From Nodosilinea foveolarum (GTDB lineage: Bacteria; Cyanobacteriota; Cyanobacteriia; Phormidesmidales; Phormidesmidaceae), in contig QBMC01000011.1 in NCBI GenBank assembly GCA_003242035.1, forward strand, positions 1 through 51,487: a stretch of 51,487 nucleotides of DNA. The letters run 5' to 3'. Below are positions 7,820-16,186 of the stretch, piece by piece (the first letter of the stretch is position 1; each line of letters opens with the position of its first letter). Under the pieces are notes generated by a model. That model was not told where the DNA came from, did not search any database, and saw only the letters and a list, made by a program, of their open reading frames with translations. Both the position numbers and the translations under genes were made by a program.

Positions 7820-10012
7820 ATGACGGTAGAAGTTTGGCCAGGGCGGGCGCATCCACTCGGCGCAACTTGGGATGGTGAGGGCACCAACTTTGCGCTTTTT
7901 TCTGAGAATGCGACAGGCGTAATCTTATGTTTATTCGACGAGGGGGGCCAAGAAACACAGGTGCGCCTCCCCAAGGTCACGAACTACGTCTGGCACGGTT
8001 ACTTACCAGGTATCAGGCCCGACCAGCGCTATGGCTATCGCGTAGAAGGCCCGTACAAGCCTAAAGAAGGTCATCGCTTTAATCCAAATAAGCTCCTGAT
8101 CGATCCCTACGCTAAAGCCATTGATGGAGATATTTGCTTTGCGCCAGAGCTATTTAGCTTTCCGATGGATCACTTTGGCGATCGCGACCGCGACCTGGAC
8201 TTTTCCGAAACCGACAACCGCGAGTTCATGCCCAAAGCGGTCGTCATCGACGCCACCTTCAATTGGGAAGGAGATCAAGCTCCAGATATCCCCTGGGATC
8301 GCACGATTATCTACGAAGTGCACGTTCGCGGCTTCACCCACGAGCATCCCAGCATTCCGACAGAACTCAGGGGCAGCTACGCAGGCATGGGGCATCCAGA
8401 AGCGATCGCCCACCTCAAAAACCTCGGCATCACCGCTGTCGAACTGCTTCCCGTTCACCATTACAACGTCTACCCAGGGCACCTCGTCACCACCGGACTC
8501 CACAACTACTGGGGCTACGATTCTCTAGGCTATTTTGCCCCCCACGCAGGTTACAGCGCTTCTGGACCCAAAGGTATACAGAGTGGTCAGCAGGTGCGTG
8601 AATTCAAGGAGATGGTTAAAGCGCTTCACGCAGCGGGCATTGAGGTCATTTTAGATGTGGTCTACAACCACACAGGCGAAGGCAATCATCTCGGCCCTAC
8701 CTTTTCCCTTCGAGGCATCGACAACGCCGCCTACTACCGGCTAATCGAAACATCACCGCGCTATTACATGGACTTCACGGGCTGCGGCAACTCACTCAAC
8801 GTTCGCCATCCTCAGGTTCTAAAGCTGATTATGGATAGCCTGCGCTATTGGGTTCAAGAAATGCACGTAGACGGTTTCCGGTTCGATTTGGCTTCAGCTT
8901 TGGCCCGCGAGCTATACGAAGTAGACCGCCTCTCCTCCTTCTTCGACATCATTCACCAAGACCCTATCCTCTCAACTACCAAACTCATCGCCGAACCCTG
9001 GGATTTGGGCGAAGGCGGCTATCAGGTCGGCAACTTCCCACTGCTGTGGTCTGAGTGGAACGGCGAATATCGAGACACTCTTCGAGACTTTTGGCGCGGA
9101 GAGCGCTATAGCCTAGCTGACTTTGCCTTTCGCTTTACGGGCAGCTCCGACCTCTACAAGGACGATGGCCGTCTGCCCCATGCCAGCATCAACTTCATCA
9201 CGGCGCACGATGGCTTTACCATGAACGACTTGGTGAGCTACAACGAAAAACACAACGAAGCTAATGGAGAGGGCAACCGAGACGGTGAAAGTTACAACCG
9301 CTCCTGGAACTGCGGCGCAGAGGGGCAAACAGACAATGTTGAAATTCTTGAGTTGCGATCGCAGCAACGCCGCAATTTCCTCACTACCCTAATGCTTTCT
9401 CAAGGCGTGCCGATGATGCTGGGCGGCGACGAAATGGGCCGAACCACGCAGGGCAACAACAACACCTATTGCCAAGATAGCGAGCTGTCCTGGTTCGACT
9501 GGGAGCTAAATTCCGCCGACCAGTCATTGCTAAACTTCACCCAACAGCTCATCAAGTTCCGGCAAGATCATCCTATTTTCAGTCGCCATCAGTGGTTTTT
9601 CGGACGTGAAATTCACGGCTCTGGCGTCGAAGATATCGGCTGGTTTCACCCGGACGGCAGACCTATTAATGATCGCGAGTGGCACAGCAGCTCCACTAAT
9701 GCCGTCAGTATTTTTCTCAACGGAGCCGAAATTCCAAACCTGAATCAAAAGGGCGAGCGAATTTTTGACGACAGCTTTCTACTCCTGTTTAATCCTTCAA
9801 AATCAGACCTCTCTTTTGCGATCCCCAAAGCCGTAAAAACCCAACATTGGCAAGTCATTATTGATACGCAAACAACAGAAGGGTTTGTAAAATCAGGAGA
9901 AATATATGGCCACGAACGCCCCGTAGAAGCAGGTGGGCGATCGCTCTTAGTCCTAGAATGTTCTCACTGCTTCAGCATGACTGAATTCAACCAAGCTAAC
10001 AGCGGCGAATAG
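7820..10012 (+). CDS. glgX: Glycogen debranching enzyme GlgX (isoamylase-type)
   Basis: The 730-residue enzyme hydrolyses alpha-1,6 branch points of glycogen, normally on chains already shortened by phosphorylase. The N-terminal CBM48-like domain reads HPLGATWDGEGTNFALFSENA. The GH13 barrel follows with LDVVYNHTGEGN near residue 280, DGFRFDLASAL near 350 (nucleophile Asp), LIAEPWDLGEGGYQVGNFP near 390 (acid/base Glu) and FITAHDGFTMNDLVSYNEKH near 460. The NEANGEGNRDGESYNRSWNCG segment is characteristic of GlgX and not of branching enzymes. The C-terminal beta domain runs to residue 730. The length is normal for cyanobacteria. With pgi in the same window it belongs to carbon-storage metabolism, but the two genes are far apart and not co-transcribed. 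Confidence 0.96.
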   Translation: MTVEVWPGRAHPLGATWDGEGTNFALFSENATGVILCLFDEGGQETQVRLPKVTNYVWHGYLPGIRPDQRYGYRVEGPYKPKEGHRFNPNKLLIDPYAKAIDGDICFAPELFSFPMDHFGDRDRDLDFSETDNREFMPKAVVIDATFNWEGDQAPDIPWDRTIIYEVHVRGFTHEHPSIPTELRGSYAGMGHPEAIAHLKNLGITAVELLPVHHYNVYPGHLVTTGLHNYWGYDSLGYFAPHAGYSASGPKGIQSGQQVREFKEMVKALHAAGIEVILDVVYNHTGEGNHLGPTFSLRGIDNAAYYRLIETSPRYYMDFTGCGNSLNVRHPQVLKLIMDSLRYWVQEMHVDGFRFDLASALARELYEVDRLSSFFDIIHQDPILSTTKLIAEPWDLGEGGYQVGNFPLLWSEWNGEYRDTLRDFWRGERYSLADFAFRFTGSSDLYKDDGRLPHASINFITAHDGFTMNDLVSYNEKHNEANGEGNRDGESYNRSWNCGAEGQTDNVEILELRSQQRRNFLTTLMLSQGVPMMLGGDEMGRTTQGNNNTYCQDSELSWFDWELNSADQSLLNFTQQLIKFRQDHPIFSRHQWFFGREIHGSGVEDIGWFHPDGRPINDREWHSSSTNAVSIFLNGAEIPNLNQKGERIFDDSFLLLFNPSKSDLSFAIPKAVKTQHWQVIIDTQTTEGFVKSGEIYGHERPVEAGGRSLLVLECSHCFSMTEFNQANSGE

Positions 10013-10065
10013 TTAGAATTACAAAATGTCAGTCAGCACGCCTCCGGTACGTTTAGATCCAATTC

Positions 10066-10440
10066 ATGTCTTGTTATCCTAAAATCTACGACGTTGTTAA
10101 GCTGATCCCCTATGGGCAAGTCGCGACTTATGGACAAGTCGCTGACCTAGCTGGGCTAATTGGCAAACCCCGAGTTGTTGGATACGCGCTCTTTAGAGTA
10201 ACGTCCACCGCTGACATTCCCTGGCACAGAGTAATCAACGCAAAGGGAGAAGTGTCCCGTTCTTCCTTGAGAGACGGCAACGACGACCTCCAGCAACTAC
10301 TGCTACAAAAAGAAGGCATTATTTTTGTAAATGGCAAGCTAAACCTGACACAATACCGCTGGAAACCGGACTTTACGCTACTCGACCATATACTTGAGGA
10401 TTGTGAGCAGCTATCCAGTAAAGACCGCTCAGACAGTTAA
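10066..10440 (+). CDS. Alkyltransferase-like protein (ATL), Cys-less MGMT fold
   Basis: The 124-residue protein has the DNA-binding half of O6-alkylguanine-DNA alkyltransferases: IPYGQVATYGQVADLAGLIGKPRVVGYALF, then the active-site loop, here IPWHRVINAKGEVS. In true transferases this loop is PCHR. Trp replaces the Cys acceptor, which is the hallmark of ATL proteins such as E. coli YbaZ and yeast Atl1. Those proteins bind alkylated guanine tightly and hand it to nucleotide excision repair without repairing it. The N-terminal domain of full MGMT is absent, also as in ATLs. The gene starts 53 bases after glgX and may be read from the same transcript, with no obvious functional link. A stem-loop follows. 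Confidence 0.88.
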   Translation: MSCYPKIYDVVKLIPYGQVATYGQVADLAGLIGKPRVVGYALFRVTSTADIPWHRVINAKGEVSRSSLRDGNDDLQQLLLQKEGIIFVNGKLNLTQYRWKPDFTLLDHILEDCEQLSSKDRSDS

Positions 10441-10484
10441 GTAGTCGGTTTCGAAGACCGATCCGCTCACGCCATAAAAGTGAA

Positions 10485-10519
10485 CAAAGGACTGGGCCTC
10501 TTACAGACCCAGTCCTTTG
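10485..10519. terminator. Hairpin between convergent genes, probable terminator
   Basis: A perfect 12-base stem CAAAGGACTGGG pairs with CCCAGTCCTTTG around an 11-base loop. It lies between the ends of the ATL gene and the DUF1816 gene. There is no long T-run on either side, so termination strength is uncertain. Confidence 0.6.
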
Positions 10520-10544
10520 CAGTTGTAGACCAGTTATCAACCGT

Positions 10545-10814
10545 CTAAACAGAAACCATGGCCGCTGATGACTTTGAAGGCTCCAGTTCTATTGTGAGCT
10601 GGTCAGGAGCCGAACTGCGCTGAATGCTAGCAGTGATTTGTTGAGCATTCTCCTGCTGCAAGTCTTCAATGAAGCCAGCCTGGTACTGGACCGCCTCTTT
10701 CTCGCTTTCGAAAGGGCCAAAGTAGTAAATGCACTTAGGTTCTGCTGTCGTGATCTTGATCCACCAGGGCGTAAAGAAAAAGTCAAACAAGTTGCTAAAG
10801 AAATTTTTCATCAC
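10545..10814 (-). CDS. DUF1816 family protein
   Basis: The 89-residue protein reads FFTPWWIKITTAEPKCIYYFGPF then ESEKEAVQYQAGFIEDLQQE and ITASIQR. This is the compact DUF1816 pattern as I know it: WW-(V/I)-(K/E)-I, a C-x-YYFGPF strand, and GFIEDL(Q/E)xE. The family is cyanobacterial, and some members accompany phycobilisome or light-related genes; no function is established. The hydrophobic first 20 residues could contact membrane but are too short for a confident helix. The gene has its own 399-base upstream region after rlmB, so it probably has its own promoter. Confidence 0.82.
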   Translation of the reverse strand: MMKNFFSNLFDFFFTPWWIKITTAEPKCIYYFGPFESEKEAVQYQAGFIEDLQQENAQQITASIQRSSAPDQLTIELEPSKSSAAMVSV

Positions 10815-11213
10815 AGTGATAGAGACGGCTTACGAGAAAGGACGAGTTGCTAGCTGTTTAGCCGAAGAGCACACCATATAGGGCTTTGCACCGCTTCGAG
10901 CGAGCTAGGGAAAAAGTTTCTCAAGTGAGATTGAGAAAAAGACAAGATGACAAATAGCTTCGGTTTTTTACCTTGAGAAAGTAGATCCTCTGAAGCTAAA
11001 ACGGCAGGAATACGAGTCTCGAAGAACAAGACTTAGAGAGACTGAACGCCCTATGCCCTATGATTCTGGGAATTCTGAACCCGTTCAGTTCAATCTTGCT
11101 ATTTGACTATAAACAAAGCATATTAATAGCCCCATTTTAGAATATTTCTTCAGGCATTAATGTTTGAGCGTAACAGTTTTGCTCAGATAATTCTGTTCTG
11201 TCATCTTTAATCT
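10815..11213. other. 399-base non-coding interval upstream of DUF1816
   Basis: No open frame with a plausible ribosome-binding site was found on either strand. The interval is AT-rich toward 11090-11210, next to the end of rlmB, and should hold the leftward promoter and 5' leader of the DUF1816 gene. A small RNA cannot be excluded, but no known family was recognised. Confidence 0.45.
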
Positions 11214-12494
11214 TTATACTTTTCCCCCTGGCTCGCTCTCTATCGTCAAAGCGGGCAGTTTGTTTATCCAGGTTTGACGATATATCTCGTAGAGCGCCAT
11301 GCCTGCCGCGACCGACGCATTAAGGCTAGGCGTTTTCCCTTTCAGCTCAATAGATACCAGCACATCGCACAGGTTTTGCACAGATAAGCTTAGACCCGAT
11401 CCCTCAGCCCCCACAACCAGCACCACAGGCGCAGAAAAATCTGCCGTATGAATCGGCTTTGCGGCTTCGGCAGCTAGGCCGTAAATCCAGAATCCTGCTG
11501 CTTTCATGTACTCTAGCGATCGCCCCAAGTTAACCACTCTAGCAATCGGAATATTTTCTAACGCGCCTGCTGCCACTTTAGAAACAGTAGACGTGATCCC
11601 AACCGCTCTCCGCTGTGGGATCACAATTCCCTGCGCCCCAATCGCCTCTGCCGAACGCACAATCGCGCCCAGGTTGTGTGGATCTGTAATCCCATCAGCC
11701 GCGATAATCACAGGGCGACGCGCAGCCGCTTTTGCCTGCTCAACTAAGCTCTCTAATGCCACATATTCATAAGGCGAAACTTGGGCGACAATACCCTGAT
11801 GGTTTGCGCCCTGCGTCATTTGAGACAAGCGAGTATTTTCGACTTCATCAATGACCGTACCATTTGCCTTAGCAGCCACAATTAGCGGACGAAACCGCGA
11901 GTCATAGCGGAGCTTAGAATTCACCCACAGCCGATTTAGCGTCCGCTGAGATTCCAACGCCGATTCTACCGAATGACGACCGTATATTAAATCTGGCTTC
12001 ATCCCATCAGAGTCGCCTTCAGAAGCACTCTCGTTCTCCCAACGCGCTTCTCCATAGTCGCTCCGCCGATCATCGCGACGCCCGCCCTTGCGTTGGCTAA
12101 ACCTCTCCGCAGGAGAATCGCCCGAACTAAACTTGCTCGGACTAAACTTACTCGGACTAAACTTACTCGGACTAAACTTACTCGAACCATCGCTACTCGA
12201 ACGAGACTCAGCGCGAAACGGCTTTCCGTCTTTAGCAGGACTAGGCCGCTCTGACCGCTTGCCAGTAGAGTCCAGTCTTGGCTTTGGTTTACCACTAGAA
12301 CTCACGCTGCTGGGTTTGGATTTAGCACCAAACTTACCCTTTGGCTTGCCACTCTTAGGGCTACTAATGCTAGGTCTTGCACTGCGTCCGTTGAGTTTAG
12401 GACGACCAGAGCCGCCACTAAGCTTAGGCCCAGACTTACGGCGCGGCTGACTAAAAGACTGATCTGAATTTTCGGAGTTTTCGGGGCCGCTCAC
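11214..12494 (-). CDS. rlmB: 23S rRNA (guanosine-2'-O-)-methyltransferase RlmB (SpoU/TrmH family)
   Basis: The C-terminal 250 residues form an RlmB-type enzyme: substrate-binding [21 protein letters not shown], then SPOUT motif 1 ([19 protein letters not shown]), motif 2 ([12 protein letters not shown]) and motif 3 ([18 protein letters not shown]). These make the deep trefoil knot that binds S-adenosylmethionine. The family methylates G2251 in the 23S peptidyl-transferase loop. The first 165 residues are low-complexity, rich in Ser, Lys, Pro, Gly and Arg, and presumably disordered. They include four tandem SKFSP-type units encoded by a 15-base DNA repeat. This extension makes the protein about 170 residues longer than the E. 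coli enzyme. Similar basic extensions are known in cyanobacterial homologues. The gene follows mrnC in the same direction. Confidence 0.93.
   Translation of the reverse strand: MSGPENSENSDQSFSQPRRKSGPKLSGGSGRPKLNGRSARPSISSPKSGKPKGKFGAKSKPSSVSSSGKPKPRLDSTGKRSERPSPAKDGKPFRAESRSSSDGSSKFSPSKFSPSKFSPSKFSSGDSPAERFSQRKGGRRDDRRSDYGEARWENESASEGDSDGMKPDLIYGRHSVESALESQRTLNRLWVNSKLRYDSRFRPLIVAAKANGTVIDEVENTRLSQMTQGANHQGIVAQVSPYEYVALESLVEQAKAAARRPVIIAADGITDPHNLGAIVRSAEAIGAQGIVIPQRRAVGITSTVSKVAAGALENIPIARVVNLGRSLEYMKAAGFWIYGLAAEAAKPIHTADFSAPVVLVVGAEGSGLSLSVQNLCDVLVSIELKGKTPSLNASVAAGMALYEIYRQTWINKLPALTIESEPGGKV
12123..12182 (-). repeat. Tandem 15-base repeat inside rlmB
   Basis: Four units of CGGACTAAACTTACT lie head to tail; the first has two changes and a further degenerate unit follows. 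On the coding strand each unit encodes five residues of the SKFSP series. Slippage would change the length of the disordered N-terminus in frame. Confidence 0.9.
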
Positions 12495-12634
12495 GCTGAA
12501 TTCCTCAAGATACGTTTAGCAGAGATCTATCTTAATGCAGATATAGCCAACAGCTTGATGCATTTCATTTCTAAGAAATATAGCCAGCCAGCCTATCCAC
12601 GCGCTATCTAGCGAAAGTAGATCTGCCTAGCCAG

Positions 12635-13159
12635 CTAGATCGACAACAGGGCCAGTAAACTCAGCATTCGACTGCGATCGCTCAGATACAAAAATCCTAT
12701 CAGCGCTTCGAAACCAGTTGCCTTTTGATAATGCTTCGCCTCTGCTCTGCGGCTGCGGCCGGTCGTCGCATTGCGACCTCTACGCAGCACATCCGCTTCC
12801 GCCGCGCTCAGATGCGGCATTAATACATCAACATACTCAGACTGCTGCTCGGCCTTTACTTGAGCCACTACTTGCTGATGATAGTCACGAATTCGCTTAG
12901 CCGGAATTAGTAAACGCGATCGCACATACAGCTCAAAAACGGCATCTCCGATATAAGCCAAAGAAATCGGGGAAAGACCGCCTAGCTGAGCCTTAGAATA
13001 ACCATTGGCTAAAGACTCGCTTGAAAAGGCTTCAACCACCTGCATAAAATTATCACCCAGCCCTTTCTCAACGGGGCTATCCGAGGAAGTTGGCGCTGTC
13101 AAATTAATTACCGACTCAACCGGAACAGACATTTCATCCAACTGAGAGGTCTGCTCCAA
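12635..13159 (-). CDS. mrnC: Mini-ribonuclease III
   Basis: The 174-residue protein is a stand-alone RNase III catalytic domain with no double-stranded RNA-binding domain. LAYIGDAVFELYVRSRLL near residue 65 carries the conserved Asp. Later come ADVLRRGRNATTGRSRR and the second acidic helix FEALIGFLYL, where Glu is the other metal ligand. Mini-III enzymes trim the ends of 23S rRNA precursors, which fits its position directly upstream of the 23S methyltransferase gene rlmB. The first 50 residues are variable. The gene begins eight bases after the STAS gene and is likely co-transcribed with it. Confidence 0.92.
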   Translation of the reverse strand: MEQTSQLDEMSVPVESVINLTAPTSSDSPVEKGLGDNFMQVVEAFSSESLANGYSKAQLGGLSPISLAYIGDAVFELYVRSRLLIPAKRIRDYHQQVVAQVKAEQQSEYVDVLMPHLSAAEADVLRRGRNATTGRSRRAEAKHYQKATGFEALIGFLYLSDRSRMLSLLALLSI

Positions 13160-13167
13160 ATTAAGCT

Positions 13168-13536
13168 CTACATGTTCTTCAAGCTTTCAACCGCAGCATC
13201 GACGCTAGGCTGCAAAGACAGAAACTGCTCTAAGCGAACCAGCTTAACTGTTTGCGTCACCCTAGGGTTGCTGACAACTTGAACGCTGCCACTCTCACCC
13301 TTAGCTTTCTTAACTAGCCGAACGAGAGCGCCCAATCCTGAGCTATCAACGAAATCAATCGTAGACAGATCTAAAATGATATGAGCAGGCCCATCTTCAA
13401 TGTGTTTGTTAAGAACCTTCAAAAAAGTAGGCTCTGAGAATGCATCTAGAAGACCAGTAAGACGGAAAATCTGACATTTGCCCCTAACTTCGCGGGTGCC
13501 TCTTAGACTAACCGTTAGGGCGAGCGACTCAGCGAT
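13168..13536 (-). CDS. STAS-domain protein (anti-sigma factor antagonist-like), apparent ATC start
   Basis: Counting from ATG, GTG or TTG, the frame gives only 84 residues and lacks the first strands of a STAS domain. The same frame is open upstream for 38 more codons and encodes a plausible missing part, with CQIFRLTGLLDAFSEPTF joined to KVLNKHIEDG. An in-frame TAG precedes it. The only codon placed correctly after a perfect AGGAGG (spacing five) is ATC at 13536, giving 122 residues, normal for the family. The later part reads HIILDLSTIDFVDSSGLGALV, whose first Ser is the usual phosphorylation site of SpoIIAA-like proteins, then TQTVKLVRLEQFLSLQPSV. The partner kinase or anti-sigma factor is not in the window. 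It lies between carA and mrnC and is probably co-transcribed with mrnC. Confidence 0.85.
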   Translation of the reverse strand: MAESLALTVSLRGTREVRGKCQIFRLTGLLDAFSEPTFLKVLNKHIEDGPAHIILDLSTIDFVDSSGLGALVRLVKKAKGESGSVQVVSNPRVTQTVKLVRLEQFLSLQPSVDAAVESLKNM

Positions 13537-13541
13537 GGGAT

Positions 13542-13547
13542 CCTCCT
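13542..13547 (-). promoter_or_regulatory. Perfect Shine-Dalgarno AGGAGG that decides the STAS start
   Basis: The minus strand reads AGGAGG, five bases, then ATC GCT GAG. The in-frame stop TAG overlaps the Shine-Dalgarno sequence, so no start further upstream is possible. No ATG, GTG or TTG occurs in this frame until codon 39, and that site lacks a ribosome-binding site. Confidence 0.8.
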
Positions 13548-13606
13548 ATGTATGCCTAGCATCGAACAACAATATGACGCTTAATTATAGGGCAAGACAC
13601 CCTCGA

Positions 13607-13657
13607 CTGCAAGAGCGCTAAAAGATAGATATCAACTATTTTAGAGCGCTCTTGCAG
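13607..13657. terminator. Long hairpin between carA and the STAS gene
   Basis: CTGCAAGAGCGCT pairs perfectly with AGCGCTCTTGCAG, extended by an imperfect AAAA/TTTT part around a central loop. It lies 130-180 bases downstream of carA and upstream of the STAS gene. There is no clean T-run, so it may be a carA terminator, an RNA-processing site or an attenuator for the downstream genes. Confidence 0.55.
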
Positions 13658-13785
13658 TTAGGCTAATTGAAGCCCTACCTCAAACTTGACTATCATGCCC
13701 TTTGATAGGTTTATACATTACAGTCAGATCAAAATTATTTAGCTTGTTTTCCCCAAGGTTTTTTCTAGGTTTGTTTTTCCAAAAA

Positions 13786-14967
13786 CTATTGCTTCTGAGT
13801 CTTGCGATCGCGCATCGTCTCCACAAAGTTAGCAAACAGATAGTCAGCGTCATGAGGGCCAGGACTCGCCTCAGGATGATATTGCACAGAGAAAACCGGC
13901 AGCCGCTTATGGCGAATCCCCGCAACCGTTTGGTCATTCAAATTAAGGTGGGTAATTTCTACTTTCTGCTCATCAATCGAGTCAGCAGTCAGCGCAAACC
14001 CATGATTTTGACTCGTAATTTCGACCTGCTCACTCAAGCCGCAAGGTTGATTAAGCCCTCTATGGCCAAACTTTAGCTTGAAGGTTTCGGCCCCTAACGA
14101 GAGGCCCAAAATCTGGTGACCCATGCAAATACCAAACGTGGGTAGCTCGCTCTCCAACAGCGCCCGAGTAATCTCCGGCGCATCCGTAACCGCCGCCGGA
14201 TCGCCAGGGCCGTTCGAAAGGAAAATGCCGTCAGGTTTGTGATCTAAGATTTCCACCGCAGGCGTATCCGCAGGCACGACAATTACCCGGCAGCCATAGC
14301 TAGCGAGTCTGCGCAAAATATTACGCTTAATGCCGAAGTCAAGTGCGACCACAGTGAGCGGTTCAACGTCACTTCGACTATCGCCACCGCGATCGGAAGG
14401 CTGGCTGGCACCCCGGCTAAAGGCCCACTCGCCACCCGTTGATTCAGTCCATTCGTAGGTCTTACTAGTCGAAACTTCTTTAACTAAGTTAAGACCTTCC
14501 ATGTTAGGCAGCGTCTGCATCTGACGAATCAATTCTTCAGGATCTAACACTTCGCTAGAAATGGCCCCATTCATAGCGCCAGCGCTACGTAGCTTGCGAG
14601 TTAGCGCGCGAGTATCTATGCCATAGATGCCTGGAATGCCATGTAATTTCAGATAATCACCTAGTGATTGAGTAGAGCGCCAGTTGCTAGGGCGATCGCA
14701 CACATTTTTAGCAATCACGCCACTAACATAAGGCCGACTAGACTCCTCATCTTCTGGATTAACCCCCGTATTACCTAGCTCGGGATACGTAAAGGCAACC
14801 ATTTGACCGCAGTAGCTAGGGTCGGTCATCACCTCCTGATAGCCCGTCATCCCGGTATTAAAAACCGCCTCGCCCATCGTCGTGCCGATTGCACCAAACG
14901 ACCAACCTCTGTAGACAGAGCCGTCTTCAAGCACGAGCAGAGCAGGTTTAGCAGCAGGATCAAACAT
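13786..14967 (-). CDS. carA: Carbamoyl-phosphate synthase small (glutaminase) subunit
   Basis: The 393-residue protein releases ammonia from glutamine and channels it to CarB, which makes carbamoyl phosphate for arginine and pyrimidine synthesis. The N-terminal domain starts [18 protein letters not shown] and contains [20 protein letters not shown]. The class I amidotransferase domain carries [11 protein letters not shown], then [12 protein letters not shown] with the nucleophilic Cys near residue 279, and finally [13 protein letters not shown] with the His and Glu of the triad. All catalytic residues are present. The start [11 protein letters not shown] is natural. carB is not in the window. 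It is the first of a run of leftward genes, but the hairpin at 13607-13657 may separate it from the STAS gene. Confidence 0.97.
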   Translation of the reverse strand: MFDPAAKPALLVLEDGSVYRGWSFGAIGTTMGEAVFNTGMTGYQEVMTDPSYCGQMVAFTYPELGNTGVNPEDEESSRPYVSGVIAKNVCDRPSNWRSTQSLGDYLKLHGIPGIYGIDTRALTRKLRSAGAMNGAISSEVLDPEELIRQMQTLPNMEGLNLVKEVSTSKTYEWTESTGGEWAFSRGASQPSDRGGDSRSDVEPLTVVALDFGIKRNILRRLASYGCRVIVVPADTPAVEILDHKPDGIFLSNGPGDPAAVTDAPEITRALLESELPTFGICMGHQILGLSLGAETFKLKFGHRGLNQPCGLSEQVEITSQNHGFALTADSIDEQKVEITHLNLNDQTVAGIRHKRLPVFSVQYHPEASPGPHDADYLFANFVETMRDRKTQKQ

Positions 14968-15157
14968 ACGAGTTCAGTTAAAGATGTTCAAACAGAAAAA
15001 ACAGCTAAGAGAAGGAGAAGCTGGGCCATAAACACTTATGTTTACGAAAGTTTTATGGGCTGCAAAGCGTCAGGTTCCGTATAAGGCGCGAGTACAGCAT
15101 CGACCCGCCCAGGGAAAATTAAGAGCAGCCATCGCACATTGCCAACCATTGAACATT

Positions 15158-16117
15158 ATGGGCCAGCCTGCCTCTTCTTATCGCTTCATATTATTGCCTA
15201 GTTTGGTTGGGTTGTTTTGTTACGCCTGTAGCCAAACCCCAGAAATTAGCGCAAACGACCGGGCGATCGCCACGACAGACCAAGCATCTACCGGCGCACC
15301 GGATGCGATCCTATCTACAGCGCCATCTATTATCAGCTCTCTAGAGGCAACCTCGCCGGTAGCAGCGACAGACCAACCTGAAAACATCAGCTCGCCAGCC
15401 GTTTCTTTAGCTTATCAAGCAGGTATAAACCTAGCCTCTAGCGCTTACCAACTCAGCCAGTCGGCAATTTCGCCCGATGACTGGGGACTTGTCGCTAGCA
15501 AATGGCAAAAAGCCGTCGAACAGCTCAAGCAAGTCGGCGGTGACAGCAGCCGCTACGGAGCCGCCCAAGAAAAGGTAAAAGAGTACAGCCACAATGCCGA
15601 GTATGCAGCTAGACAAGTAGAAATACTAAAGACCACGGCAAAAACTCCCGTCGCAGCCAGAAAACTACCTATCGCCGCAAAACCCTCTGTGCTGCCATCA
15701 ACCGAGTCCTCGTCAGTTTTGGAAGCGCCCAAGTCAACGTCACCCCACAAAATGATCGTCCCGGTCGTTCGCCGACTGCACGGAACACCGGTCGTTCAAG
15801 TGACTTTCGACGGGATCAAAACCTACGACATGATTCTAGATACCGGAGCTAGCCGCACGCTCATTACCCGCGCCATGGCCAATGAGCTAGGGGTCGTTGC
15901 TACAGAGCGGATGATAGCCACAACAGCAAGCGAGTCTGAAGTGGTCTTCGAACTCGGTCGCGTAGAGTCCATTTCGATGGGAGGCATTACCTTGAACAAT
16001 GCTCGCGTCAGCATTGGCGACTCCGTGAGCGTAGGACTTCTCGGCAACGACTTTCTAAACGGTTACGACGTTACTATCCGAAGTCGAGAGAACGTTGTCG
16101 AACTAGTGCGCTCCTAA
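15158..16117 (+). CDS. Retropepsin-like aspartic protease with N-terminal signal
   Basis: The frame is open from 15038, but the ATG at 15158 places a hydrophobic segment (FILLPSLVGLFCYACSQ) at the very N-terminus. That fits an exported protein or, with the Cys, a non-standard lipoprotein. The product is then 319 residues. The middle (residues 30-190) is Ala/Ser/Thr-rich with a helical repeat-like part. The C-terminal 110 residues form a single retropepsin domain: TPVVQVTFDG, MILDTGASRTLITR with catalytic Asp at about residue 228, then VGLLGNDFLNGYDVTI. One DTGA motif means it must dimerise to be active. Similar single-domain proteases occur in many cyanobacteria, with unknown substrates. It is divergent from carA. 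Confidence 0.82.
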   Translation: MGQPASSYRFILLPSLVGLFCYACSQTPEISANDRAIATTDQASTGAPDAILSTAPSIISSLEATSPVAATDQPENISSPAVSLAYQAGINLASSAYQLSQSAISPDDWGLVASKWQKAVEQLKQVGGDSSRYGAAQEKVKEYSHNAEYAARQVEILKTTAKTPVAARKLPIAAKPSVLPSTESSSVLEAPKSTSPHKMIVPVVRRLHGTPVVQVTFDGIKTYDMILDTGASRTLITRAMANELGVVATERMIATTASESEVVFELGRVESISMGGITLNNARVSIGDSVSVGLLGNDFLNGYDVTIRSRENVVELVRS

Positions 16118-16186
16118 AAACACTGGCGCTCAGGCATAACTCAATTGAAATAATTTCGCTTGATTAGCAGCGAACCCGTCTGAAAA

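Noticed and set aside
10445-10461. tRNA-like anticodon arm (TCGGT-TTCGAAG-ACCGA) after the ATL gene
   Set aside because: A five-base stem with a seven-base loop exists, but no acceptor, D or T arms can be built around it on either strand, so it is a chance stem-loop.
12123-12182. Short regular repeats that could suggest a CRISPR array
   Set aside because: Units are 15 bases with no spacers and encode SKFSP in frame within rlmB.
12088-12450. 120-residue open frame antisense to the rlmB N-terminus (Leu/Gly/Pro repeats)
   Set aside because: It mirrors the low-complexity repeat of rlmB on the opposite strand and has no independent motif or ribosome-binding site.
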